Positions 28,519 through 42,000 of a stretch of DNA of 64,000 nt are shown in pieces; within the stretch, counting starts at the first letter, position 1, and each line of letters starts with the position of its first letter. The notes below the pieces were generated by a model that ran no database searches, had not been told where the DNA came from, and saw nothing but the letters and a program-made list of their open reading frames with translations. The stretch is from Piscicola geometra (Eukaryota; Annelida; Clitellata; Hirudinida; Piscicolidae): NCBI GenBank assembly GCA_943735955.1, contig OX030958.1, positions 2,797,531 through 2,861,530 of the forward strand. Reading direction: 5' to 3'. Made by a program: the position numbers and the translations under genes.

Positions 28519-29137
28519 TTTAGCTTGTTTTGAAAAAGGATGAACGAACGTTAGTGTTACCCTATGATGACTTTCAAAGCCAAATTTAAATAGCCACTAA
28601 TCGTTTAAATCTTGAGAAAAAAGTTTATTTAACTTTTATTCATGTATGCATTATAAAAAAGTGTTCACTTTTCCATAATGAGTATATTAATCCACAAAGT
28701 TACAAAAAATATTCAAAGAAGCTTTCAGATGTAAGGTTTGAGTTTATTGTTTAGCTTGTAGATTGTATAGTATCTAATTATTTTGAAGCATTTCAATTTC
28801 ATTTTCATTGTCTTGAACCCATAAAAAGGGTTAAATAAGAGATAGCGTCACAAGAGGGTCGGTTTAATCTTTCTTGCCTTTAATTACCCTTGAATTTATA
28901 GAACCCGGAAGTATTGCTGTGAATTATATAGATTTTGCTAATATAAAATAGAGTAATTAAGAAAATACTTCTTCTCAATATATATAATAATTATGTGATC
29001 TTGATTAAAGACTTCAATTTGATTAAAGCCTCAAGTAAATTTACATGTCGAATTGTTAATATAATTTATAAATATTCTAAAAAGCTGAAAAGTTATATTT
29101 AAAAATTGTTTAAGCTAGAATTTTTCAAACTCTTGTG
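28519..29137. promoter_or_regulatory. Divergent intergenic region between IPO5 and SHARK-type kinase
   Basis: A 619-bp AT-rich gap separates the IPO5 ATG (minus) from the kinase ATG (plus). Both genes must start within or near it, so it is a candidate bidirectional promoter. I recognise no specific element with confidence. Confidence 0.5.
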
Positions 29138-32100
29138 ATGTGGCGTTCTATTTTAAAGTCAAGGCTTCCGAGCGATTCTAGGCAGTCGTTGGCAATTTCA
29201 GAAGATTTTGAAAGAAATGAAAACTATGCCAGAAGATCTAAAAATGAAATTTCAAGTAATATAAGTGATCATCCGGTATGCACAAATACTACCAACACCA
29301 ACGATAACAGCTCCAGCTTGGGAAACCCGGTTGACGACGATTTCAACGATGGGTCAAGCAAAATAAGCTACATAAATGACGAAGAATTAAATAAACTATT
29401 GAAAAAAGACAACGCTGAAATTGAAAAACTACTTTCGAAATACAAGTGTTACCATGCTGATATAAAGTGTAGGAAAGATGCCGTCGAGAAGTTGAAAAGT
29501 AGGGAAGAAGCTGGTGTTTTATTGAGTCTTAACAATAAATTTAACTTTCATAGCATTTAAAATATTAAATTAAATACTTCTTAGTAGTTTTTTGATAAAA
29601 TCAACCTCTTTTGCACGTTAAAGTATTCTTTCACTTGATTCTCCCTTTAGACACAAAAAAAGACGGCGTCTTTCTGCTGCGTACGAGTTCTTCCAAGGCA
29701 GACTCTTTTGTTCTTTCCTTCACCTTCAAGCGCAAGGTCTTGCACTACCAAGTTCGCTTGATCGGAAGAACATACCAATTGCAAGACTGCTCTGAGTCAA
29801 ACTCCTACCAGAACGTTAATTGTGAGTGATGAGGAGCCGATAGAGGTTTTTTACTTGGCAACAGTAGCGTTGATATCTTGGTAAATATTAATCAGTAAAT
29901 AAGTAAGTTACCAGTAAATCGAATATTTTTATTTAAATAAATGTTTTATTTAATATTTTAGGCCTAAAATTATAATTTTTAAAACGAAAACTTTTAAAGA
30001 GATTTTGATATTCAAATAATATTCTGGCACAACCCTCCTTACTACAACAGACGGACTAAATGGACTGATAAGCTCTTACATGCAGCAGCCAGTCTCCACC
30101 ACCACCTGTCTCACCGAAGCTTCTCCCAACGGCTCCTCCCTCCCTCCTCTCACCTTGCACACCACCTTCGAGTTGACCCTGCATAAAGCCATTCGTTCCA
30201 GTTGGTCCATTGAGATTTTGATATTTTGATTAATTCTTCAGATGTTAACGAATATAATATATTATCTTATTTATATTTATATGATCTGATAATGTATTAT
30301 CATATTTATTTTGATAATTTAAAGGTTCAGTAGCGAACTGAGCATATTCAAGTTAATTATTGCAATTTACAAATTTACGTGCACGTTGAAAATAAACTTT
30401 AAAATGCTATTTCTTTCCGCCTCAGACGATTCCAAATTGGCGTTGAGAATTCTCAGTCACCGCTTATGTCCGCATGTCGACTACAGAACGCCTAACGGTG
30501 CGTACTTTTCAGCGATAAACTAAATTAACAAAATAAACAAATATAAATAAAATTGAAACCATCCATTATTGTAAATTTAACATTTAACAAACCATTAATT
30601 TTTTTATTTTTAAATTTTTTCCCCCAGGGAGCACAGCACTACACCTAGCGAGTGAAGGAGGTTCTTTCGAGCTTGTGAACGCACTACTGCTTATGGGAGC
30701 GAGCGTCGAAGCCACCGATGATAAAGGATTCACTCCTCTGCATGTGAGAAGTTGTTCAATTAGCCAATGTTTTAGCCTTAAGGAACGTGTTCTTGCGAAT
30801 GTCAATCTTTTCTAATGCCAGATACCATGAAAAGTACTATTCTAACAGGCCCTTAGCCAGAATTGTTAAGTGATAGAGGCGAGGGGGAAATGTTTGTTAA
30901 AACTACCCTTATCTCTTTACTACCCACGGGTCTGATTCTATTCAAACACCTACTTTTCTGACCCAGCTAGCTTGCCAGTTCAACCACGAAAAAGTTATTT
31001 TTCTGCTTTTGCGGCAAGGCAGAGCCAGCTCTCAAACTGCCACCTCCCTGCATGGAGACGTTGCTTTGCACATTTGTACCAAGGAGCGGCATGTGGACGC
31101 TTTGAGGGTGCGCGTTGGATTTTTAAAATTTATGTTTTTTTCAATATTTTATATGAGTTAATTTACTTTCTAATTTAATAATTGAGTGATAATTCTTTTA
31201 TATCAAAAGAATATTTTAAATTTAATTTTTGTGAAAAACGAATAATTATTATAATAAAGGTGTTATTAAAGTGCCATGTACCCTGCTTTCCGAGAAATCA
31301 TGAGCACTTGACTCCCTATGAAATTGCCGTCAAAGATGGATTCAACGTTGGCATTTCCATGTTTGGTAATACATTCACACACTCATTTTCAAAATCTTAA
31401 CAAATAATTACATTATTAATTGAGCCATTTAGCCAAAGTAATTTGCTGACTTAATTGTCTATTACAGATGACTACAAAGCGCCTGATGCAAGAGCTAGAA
31501 GAGAAAATTGGTTTCATGAAAACATAAAAACTAGAAAGGTTTTTTAAAAATCAAATTTTAGGACCAAACCTATAAAATTATATATTTCAAAAATATTCAT
31601 ATGTAAAATTTTTTCAATATTTCTGTTTTAAATTGTGTTTTTGCCATTTTTATTAGTTAAAAAATCACGTGCTGCAGGAGGCAATAGACGTACTGCAAAA
31701 CCACGTCAGCACCGATGGCTGCTTCATCATTCGGAAGCAATCGAGCAACGACGAAAAGTACGTTCTCGACGTTTGCTACCAAAACGCCATTCAGCACTTC
31801 GTCATCGAAACCTGCGTGAGTAAACGTCTTTCCAGCGCTGTATCACTCGCATGGAAAAACAAAATGTTACAATAACTTAGTATTGTAAAAGTATTATTTA
31901 AGTATATATACTAAAACCTGGTCATATTATTCATTTTCAAAATACTCTTTTATAATATTATTATCTTTTCAAATATGAACGGAATAACATTAGGAGTCGT
32001 GGCGAAAGAATGACACAATTTGTCCGGTGTCAGTTCGAATTTTTAGTGTTTTTAAGTTTACTAATTTACATTTTTATTGATTAATTTTAAATTTTAAATA

Positions 32101-34764
32101 TTTAATTATAATTTAGTTTGTTCAATATTATGACAAACGCTCCAGTTTTTACGATTGATTCATGTTTTTTCTATATTTCAAAAAAAGCTGTTTGTCTCAA
32201 AACTCATAAACGAAAACAGCAACGATTCTTGAAACCAATAAACAGAAACTAACTGCCAAATATTTTCTTTATAACAACTAGAAAGTAATTTTTTTCTTAA
32301 TTTTTTAATAAAACTGAAAATGTACTGTCAGTCTATGAACTCAGCGGATTTTTTGCCGGTCTTTCTGATTTTTTGTGCTTAAAGACTGACAAACCAACGA
32401 TTTTTTTGCCATTACTGCATAAAACCAGATAACTAAAAAAAATAATAAATAAATAAACTTTATGCATCAAAATCCAATGACAAAGATGTCATCGGTCTTC
32501 TTAAGCATGGGCCCACTGCTACCATCACTGGAGCACCTGGTCGACTACTACAGCGTCTACTCCGATGGTCTTCCTTCAGAACTCACTGCAGGAGTTTCTT
32601 CAGGTGAGATGGATTTGTTGCTGCTGCCGTGAATGACTACAGGGAGATTTTAAAAGAATATTGTGGATTTGTAAGAGACCCTTTAAGGATTGAGAATGTT
32701 AGTAATTTGATATTATAACTCATGTCTGAAAAAAAAATATATTTACAAATTTAATATTTAAGGAAATATAAATTAATGAAAATATGGTTCAGCTATGAAG
32801 CTTGTGCCTCTGAAGAAGGAAATGCTTCCATTCGAAGACTCAACGAGTAAAGACAGCAATCATAAGCAGGTGCGAAAGCTTTGTTCTACAATGATTTCCA
32901 TATTTTGAGTAGTTTCTTGGTATCGTTTGTGTCTTCGTTTCAGATTCTATAACTAATTTGAAAAATAATTGATTTTTCAAAATAAAATACTCTTATAAAT
33001 TGAGGATCGTACTTAATTATTCATTTTTAGACTGTTCATTATTCTGACCCTCTTGTGTTAAATCCGGATAATCTTGAAATAGGTATCATTATCATTTTCG
33101 AAATTTTCAATCAATTTAAAGTAATTCACATCATTTTCTCTTTTAAGTAAATTCAACTTCATATTATATAATTTAAATTCTTTTTAACCTTTAAATCAAT
33201 TATAACACGAGAGTTTATTTATTCGTTGGAATTATAACAGGTAGTGAACTAGGCCATGGAGAATATGGGTCAGTGATGAAAGGAAGTTGGAAGTTGTTCG
33301 AAGCAAAAACCGTCAGTAATAAGTTTCATCAGTTGATAAATGAGTCTACACCATAAGAAACAACTTATGTATTAGATTCACATTTCACAAAGATAAAAAA
33401 TTATGAAATAAATCATTTTTATTCATAAAGATTAAATCATTTTCGATTCTAATCCAAGATTTCAGTCGCGGTCAAGACGCTGCACGAAGAACACAGTCAA
33501 GCGAACGAAGAGGCTTTTCTGAGAGAGGCGAAGCTGATGCTGAACCTCCAACACCCTTTCATCGTCAAACTCATCGGCATTTGCCAATCGCCCAAACTCA
33601 TGCTAGTAAGGCTTCCAGTCGAGATGTTGAAATAATCGAGTTTAATATAACTTATAGGTTAGAAATAAAACTATTTAAAATCAAAATTTCATCAAAATAC
33701 TTTTATTTTCGATTGATATTTCGAAAAAACACTCAGGTGCAAGAACTATTACCGATGGGTTCTCTACTGGACTTCCTGCTGGACCAGAGTGAAAAGATAG
33801 ATGTGACAAAGGACATTCCTCTGTGGGCTGAGCAAGTGGCTTGTGGCATGTTGTACCTGGAGAAACAGTCTCTCGTGCATAGAGATCTGGCCGCTAGAAA
33901 TATCCTCCTCTCGACAAAAAGCGTGGTTCGTAGTGCTTTGGTGATCCAGGTTGTTTATTAAGAAAGTCACTTTCTTTTTGCAATAGTTGGCATCGAGTTT
34001 GTTACTTTATAATTTATACATGAAAAAGTCTATATACATCTACCAACTTTTCAACAAGGCGAAAATAAGTGACTTTGGCCTCTCGAGAGCTCTCAGCAGT
34101 AACGATTATTACAGGGCTGGCAAGGGCGGAAAGTGGCCCATAAAATGGTAAAGACAATATTTATTGTTTTTAAATATACACTTATTAATTTTAACAACTT
34201 TTATTTATTTTTTCATAGAAATATCTAACATATCAAGATTCTAGAAGCTAAAAATAGCAAATGAATTCTCGATTGAACAACAAGGTATGCTCCGGAGTCA
34301 ATATTGTATGGAACGTTTTCAAGTCGCAGTGATGTCTGGAGTTACGGCGTGACTGTGTGGGAGATGTATTCTATGGGAACACAGCCTTATGAAGAAATGG
34401 AAGGAACTCAAGTAGGATTTTTTAAAATTCAATTTTTTTGAATTTACATTTTTTATTGCCATTGAATTATACATTTGTATTTTGAGTGTTTTTTTTATTA
34501 AAATCCAAACTTTTATATCAATTTAAAAAACAGGTTCTGACTTTTCTTGAAGAAGGAGAGAGACTTGAAAGACCGAAAGATTGTCCACCCGAGGTGTACA
34601 CACTGATGCTCTGTTGCTGGAACTCAACACCAAAATTGAGGCCTGACTTTGAAGGGATATTCTATTCGGTATACGCCTTGAGACTTGCTTGCACCTTAGA
34701 CTCCCCGGAAGCTGAGAAAACACCAAAGAACAGGAAAAATCTCTTATGTTTCATGGGAAAATGA
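29138..34764 (+). CDS. SHARK/HTK16-type non-receptor tyrosine kinase
   Basis: Cytoplasmic tyrosine kinase with two SH2 domains around ankyrin repeats. Exons: 29138-29513, 29651-29821, 30051-30200, 30426-30497, 30628-30743, 30967-31107, 31260-31365, 31468-31538, 31657-31815, 32486-32603, 32793-32869, 33031-33082, 33241-33315, 33466-33605, 33737-33922, 34059-34147, 34285-34411, 34534-34764. All phases agree (818 codons). Order: a Ser/Asn-rich lead; SH2 near 104-190 (FLLRTSS keeps the phosphotyrosine Arg); about four ankyrin repeats near 235-375 ([20 protein letters not shown]); second SH2 near 386-480 ([15 protein letters not shown]); kinase from about 537. The kinase is complete: glycine loop [12 protein letters not shown] lysine, [11 protein letters not shown], and activation-loop tyrosines [15 protein letters not shown]. 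The 32486 acceptor lacks a pyrimidine tract and is the weakest boundary. Fly Shark acts in epithelial closure and engulfment signalling; the role here is inferred. Confidence 0.93.
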
Positions 34765-36022
34765 GAATACAAAGAAACGAAGTTTTTTTGATTTTTAAAG
34801 ATTTTGTGTGAATATTTTTGAAATTTCTCAAATAATAACTGGTTTTTCACTTAGGATGACTCATTGACACATACAGTATAGGCTTTAAGCCATTAAACTT
34901 TGTTAAAGCCAAAATACTTGAACTTTCTTTAGCTATTTCAGAGTAGTCTTTACGCATTGGCTTTTGTATGCATAGCTTACTTAATTAAATTATCTTATAC
35001 ATTAAACCTTTTCACATTCCCGAGGTATTTATATATCATACTGCACCGCTTTGGGCTTAAGTTTCACACTATCATTTTCCTAATGTTATTAAGTGTTTGC
35101 GGTATAGTATTTATAGCCAGTCAGGGTTATTTTGTGCGTTAAAAGGCTTCTTGAGGTAACTGCTTTTTTAATTTCTGTACGTTTTTCCCATAATTATTCT
35201 AGTAATTAATAGCGTAAAGTAAATTAAGAGACGTAGTGCTTAAATCAATTAGTTGTAGTACATGTTCATTCCAGAATTAAAAAGTGTTAAATACGCGTTT
35301 GATATGGTGAAAAAGACATTTTGCTACACATACAGTTTTTGAATCTTGTTTAACAAAGCCTATAAAAAACATTTCATCAAAATTGTATTTGAAAAACTCG
35401 ATTTAAGCAAAAAAATAGACGATTACAAACAAAAAAAGTAAAACCTCTTGTTTTTATTTGGTGCTAATGCAGGCTGCAGCTTCACATAAAACTTGTTTTA
35501 ATCTGGAAACTTCAAACTTTCATCTTCTGAGTTGTTGATGCTAGCAGATAAAAGTAAAAATTGTATTAATAAAATAAATTAAAGATAAAGAAATTAATAT
35601 TTTCAAGATACCTGATTCCATTAAGCACTCGAGCTGTTATATAAAAATGTATCATAATTGAAATATAAAAATTATTTCAAGGCATAACTTTTTCACAGGC
35701 ATATATTGCATGCAACAAATTTCTCAGAATCCCGTTATTATGTATGCTTCTTATAAGAGGAATCTGCTAGGAAGAGTTGTTTGTGTACCTTCCATTAGTT
35801 TTGTTTCTACATTAAATCAATCTCTCTGAGCGTCTGTTAGACGGTTTAGTTATCGTTTTTTCCAAACACATTAACTTCACAATAAGTATTGACTTTTGAG
35901 TAATCTTAAACTATTGAAAGTAGAAAATGTGCATATACAATTTTATACAGAACTAATAATATAGTTTTCATGAATACAACTTTCAGATTGAGCAGTGAAA
36001 AGTTTGATTCAAAAAAGAAGTG
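34765..36022. other. Intergenic, kinase to cyclase
   Basis: AT-rich sequence; I see no gene, RNA or clear repeat. The open frame at 34957-35142 is hydrophobic but matches nothing I know. Confidence 0.5.
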
Positions 36023-39000
36023 ATGAAGAAATTCTTGATTAATTCATTGGGAATATTCCTAATGACTGTTACAGCAGTGGTGGCTCTGACCATCACTGAA
36101 CGCACCACCCCCACCATCACCACCACCACCACTCCCTTGGTTAAAACTCCCTTGAAAATCGAAGAAATTTTCAAAGCCCGCTGTAGCGAGTACATATCCG
36201 TGATCAAGCCAGAACTCTTCAAAAAAAGGTTTTTCATTTACTTCATCGTTGTGTTAATGTTAACAGAAAAAATATCAGAAATGAATCTAAAATGTTTCTA
36301 GATTTATAGATATCGTTTGAGATAGCGGTCAATCTTTCAGAAAGATTTTGCATGCATAAGCGGCTTTCTACTATGCATTTCAGATGCTTTATTAAAACAC
36401 GGAATAAAGACATAATAGATCATGCAAATATTCCAAAAAACTGGGTTATTTATAATTTTTTCACTCTAAAAATATTTGTGTGAGAAAGATGCTGAGTTTA
36501 TACTTTAAAACGTTTTTTCTAAAAATAGTTTGGTTTTTTATCGCAGTTGTTTAGGTTATTAAAAGTTATACAATTTTATTCATTTATCCAATAGAAACTT
36601 TTTTAAAGGTTTTCATACCAATAATAAGAGTGATAAAATTATTATTAATTATTATTATCATGAAAATACTTCTTTAAAAATAATCTAGGAGCATGGAAAG
36701 CTACTATCTGCATCCTTGTTAATCTAATAGCAACTGTAACTTCTAGGCTTGTAATTTTTTCTTTGATCGAAGAGTTATTTCTTTTGAGAGAAAAGAAGCA
36801 GATATTTTAACATAGAATATTGGATAAGTAAAATTAATTTTTTTATATGTATATTTTATTTCTAGTACATTATAACTATATTTACAGGAAAAAATCAAAA
36901 AATTAAATTTAAATCATCATAGTCATAAATTATGAATAATATATTATCATAGAAGTTTTTAGTACTTATTAAATTCGAACTTGAAGGAACTTTATGTAGG
37001 GTGGGGGGCATAAGTAGACAAAAAATTGAAAAAGTGAAAATTCGTTACGTCTACTTGGAAAATGGTTCACTAGGTTATTTCATGAAAATATAATATTGGA
37101 AGTTGTTACTTTTGATGAAACCCTATCCCCCACACAAAAAAAACTAAATCCAAGTTTTAGCCTTAAGCTTCAGCGTTTTCAAGTAAAAGAAATCATTAGA
37201 TAATTTAAAGAACTCTAATTTTACGATAATAAGGTTACTTATTAAGAAAAATCTTGTTTATAGAATGAAGCAAAAAAGATTTGAACTTTTATGCCTGCTG
37301 AAGTCAAAAGATGACCCTTTCACTGAAAATAAAAAATTGAAAACTTTTTTTAGTGAAATTTTTAATCTTGAAAGATTGAAATACAAAAAAAAGCAAAAAG
37401 TTGTTTCAAAAATTTGGAAGAATGTGTTTTTTAAATTAATAAAAGGTTTAACATTTCTCATTTTGTGTTTTTTTTCAATCGCGGGTGGGAGGGGGGTTAT
37501 TTTTGACATAAAAAATAATTGTATTGTTAGTTTTAATCATGTCCTAAGTGAACGTTTTGAAATATTAAAATCAATGATTATGCCCCCATCCTACTATAAA
37601 CCGCAATGCGGCTTAGCCGCAAAGTCGTAATAAAAATCGAATTTATTTAGCGATTTTGTTGAATCGCTAAATAAAATAAGTGATTTGAACCAAAACTTAA
37701 TATAAGTGATAGGTTTATTAGATGAATTCTTATCAACCTATATATTAAATGTATTTAAATGGTATCTAAATATAAATTATAGGATGTAATCAATTTGATC
37801 TATAACGGTGGAACTTGTACACTGCTTCTTATGAACATGGAACATGGAACATGGCCTTATAACTAAAAGTGAAATTTTTACATCTAAAAGATTAATAACG
37901 AATGAAAAATTCACAAATTTTTTCATTAATCTCCAAATATCATACCACCTGGCACCACTTCCATCAGCCCCAAAGACTGCAACGAGTTGTGGCACTTCTT
38001 CAGAAAGGCGTTTGCCGACAAGAAAGAATGCACTGTCAAGCCGGAGGACTACATAGACTTTGTCCAAGCCGCAGATCACTACGACACCATCACCGACAAG
38101 GTTTTTTCATTTTTGTGTTTTTTTAATTTATGTCAATATTTCAAAATCATTATTATTATTCTCACATCATTTTTGGGTATTTGATTTATATATTTTTTTA
38201 TTGGAGTGGATACATTTTTAGAGTAACCAAAATTTATATGATTTTATTTATCTCGCATCTCATCCTTCCAAATGTAGTTGCTCTTATGGAATGGTAAGGT
38301 GTATCCTTTTGTGATCGATTTTGCACGCCAAACCGGGAAGTACATAACCATCAGAGACCAATTGGCAGGTATCTCACTTAAAAGATATTTTATACAACTG
38401 AAATCAATTCACTAATTTTTTTTATAATTTAGTCATTTCATCGAAACATTAAGACATTTCTTAAATATTTTTTTCAAATTTCTGAATTCATTAAGTTATG
38501 CATTTTTCCATGCAGTCTACATTCTGAACCACATCGAGAACTGGTGCGGTAGAATTGAAACCCCCGGTTAGTCTAACACATCATTTATTTAATAGAAAAC
38601 TTTAAAACAATACAATATTTAAAAGTATATTAAAATATATATTAAAATATATATTAAAATATATATTAAATATATATTAAAATATATATTAAAATATATA
38701 TTAAAATATATATTAAAATATATATTAAAATATATATTAAAATATATATTAAAATATATATTAAAATATATATTAAAATATATATTAAAATATATATTAA
38801 ACTATATATTAAACTATATATTAAAATATATATTAAAAGATATATTAAAATATATAAAAATATTTGTTAAAGTATATTAAAACATATATTAAATATTTTA
38901 TATTCCACTTATTTAACCTGTGAATCTTAAAGACAATAACAGTTACAAATGAAAAATTGAACTACATTAAAAAATAACGTATTCTCACTTTTCCACACCC

Positions 39001-42000
39001 AGGCATCAACTACGACAGATGTCCAGGCTGGGGAGACTGCGAACAAAACGCCGTGTCATCCTTCTGGAAACAAATGTCAAAAAATGTACGTTTTGAAGGG
39101 TGCTGTGAATTTTGGAAATTAAGTCAAACTTTCTTTAAATGATTTCTCTAAATAGATAAGAAATGTTGCAGGAAATATATAAATATAAATTGAATATTTA
39201 AAAATTGTAATTAAACTTCAGTGAAACAACAATTTTGAAATAGTTTGTGAGCAAAGCCCGTGGGGTGATCTACGTAATGTTCAATGCCTCTACACCGGTT
39301 GTCTTCAACCCTGAAAGGTAATCAACCCTTCTAAACGTTTATTTTTTTGAATTTCTATAACATTATTTTAATATAGATAAATAAAAAATATAGTAGCATT
39401 GAAAAGCTAGTTTTTAATACAAGCAACCTCAAAGCTGTGTTTAAAAAGTCTCATATAATATTTTGATGTAAATTTCTATGAACTATTTAAAGGAACATGC
39501 ACATAAAGGGAAAATAAAACATTTTAAAGCCTGTTTTAAGCGCTACTTTTTAGCTATTTTGTTATATTAAAATTTTTACGTTAGTATATTTCACTAAATA
39601 ATAGAGCTATACATGTAAATACGTATACATTTTCCCATGAATATTATTCTTTATGAATTCCTGAGTTTAGAATTTGTTTAAATGATTATTCTTCAAAGCT
39701 CCAATGTCTGAATTTGTATTCTTCCAGATCTGGGGTGGCACAAATCCAGATTTTTGAAAATCAAATCTAATAGTTATATCTTTTTTGAGAATGGTAGAAT
39801 CCAAACCTTTGCAGAATGTGGAACATTTTCACATCAAATCAAATCTTCATTAAAACTATTTTGAAAATCTGTTTAAATCAGTTTTAAGATTTCGGGAAAA
39901 GATCGCTCAAATAAATCGATGATCTGTTTAGTTCGCTTTTTTTCTAAAAGGTCAAATTGTCATTGATCATTGAATCAACGGTTTTAGTCATGTAAACCTT
40001 TTCTTTCTCATCTCTAATATTAACGTCTTCGTCGTCTCCTCTCTGTGAACATGCTATATGGGCTAAATGGGCTGGTGATTAACTATATGTGTCGTATATG
40101 GGCTTCGTGGGCTAGGGATTATCTATATGGGTCGTATATGGGCTAAATGGGCTTTGAAAAAAAAATCAATGTATTTTCAAAGAGGCTTCAGTCATTGTGA
40201 GGCGTCAGTTGATTTGTTTTTCTTTTAACGAAGTCCATTTCAGCCAAAATAGCTTAATAGAAAATTTAATAAATTCAGCTTCGTAAAAAAATACAGCTTC
40301 ACACAATATAGAAATTGATTAAGATTTAACTCGAATTCAGTTGAGTATATTATTTACACCTAATTTCATACTATAATCAAATAATGAGCTCAAGTTTATT
40401 CCTCATTAAATTTCGATAAATTGTCTGAAAATTTCAGTCATTATGATAGATATTTTGGTTCTATAGATTAAATGTAACATGCATATGTATTCTTATGAAA
40501 TTTTTTTCCTATTTTATCAGTGAAACTATAAAACCAATTTTCATGGCTTGTGCCACCCCATTTACAGATAACAAAATATTAAAACCCACCATAACGTCAA
40601 TCAGAATAAAAGACAAACTCTTCAGATCCAACTCTATCTCAATAATCATTCCCATCAACCATCAGCATCTTCGCGAAAAGTGAGCTGATGAACATGGACA
40701 AATCACGAACTCCCATCCTGCACGCCATCCTGGTCAGCAACCTCCATGGAAAGCCCACGTTAGTTGGCGAGAAAGAGGGATGATGTTGGTGGTTGTGATG
40801 GAGATTATGATCTTAAGGATATTTAGTACATTTTAAATAGGTATACTTATCAAGCGGTAATGATTCTTATTTACTTATTTTATTTAATTATTATCAGAAT
40901 TTTCAATATCTTATTATTCAATGTGAAACCACTACAACGTCACTATTATTAATATTGATTGTTTGCTCCAGTAGGGCGTGACATCATGAACACATTTGTC
41001 AACCTTATTTTTTAACCATCCTGTGGGAAGCGTGAATGCTCATGCGGCATCTATTTCAGGTTAAGACGTTCTCTGGGACGCTTCCAGTTTTTTGTTAAAT
41101 AAAAAAAAGTGTTTTTAGTATTGGGCCTATTTGGAAGGCAAGAAATATGACCAAACCACTTCAGCCTTTTCTGCTTTGATCAGTTTGCAGATGGGAATTT
41201 GTTTTTTTTTCTTTAAGGATAGCTTGGATCTTTGTCTTTTATAGTTAAGTTGAAAACCCAGGTTTTAAAAAAAATTAAGAGAACTGATTTGTTGGCCCCA
41301 AATAACTTTGACAATAGAACCACTTCATGTGCAAAAACAAGTTCGGTAAAACTGGCATTTCCAAGACTGGTGCCAAAAATTAGACGACTCTTTGACCGTT
41401 TCTAAACTCGATCTATTACCGGTATAAATGAATTCCAAAGTTATGTGTTTATAAATGGCTAACGAATCCATCGTATTTGGCGCAGCTTTCAGGGTTGAAC
41501 TGAGAGCCTAGAAGATCCGGACCAGCTTGACTGGGATTCCTAGTTGTTAAAGCATTTTTCAAACGAATTTTCTGTTGGCAGAATCAAAAGCTGCTTCCAA
41601 GTCCAAGTAAGTGGCAAACAGAAGTTGCCTAGACACTATATACTATATAGGCTATAACTTAGGCGGCGATACTGGGGGGTCCTGGGGTCCGAACCATTCC
41701 ACTTTTTGGAATTGAGGTCTTAATGTCGACCCCCCCTTTTTTCAATAAATTTTTTTTAAACTTTTGTTTTGATACAAACATAATCGTCCACCATGTCATA
41801 AAACAGAATGTTTTTATAGTAATAAATTGTGAGTATTTCTAGTTATAGTGATAGCTATCTAAAACAAAAATATTCTTTGCTGACTCAAGTATTCGTATCA
41901 AAACAGAATTTAAAAAATGTTTTTTTTAAGTGAGGGGAGGAAGGACCCGAACCCCAGAACACTCCTGGATCGTCCATGCTGGGTAGGACCCCCCCAAGAT

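Noticed and set aside
39720..40150. Repeated GGGCTAAATGGGCT motifs as a regulatory array
   Set aside because: Only three or four short imperfect repeats inside a cyclase intron; no known site matches.
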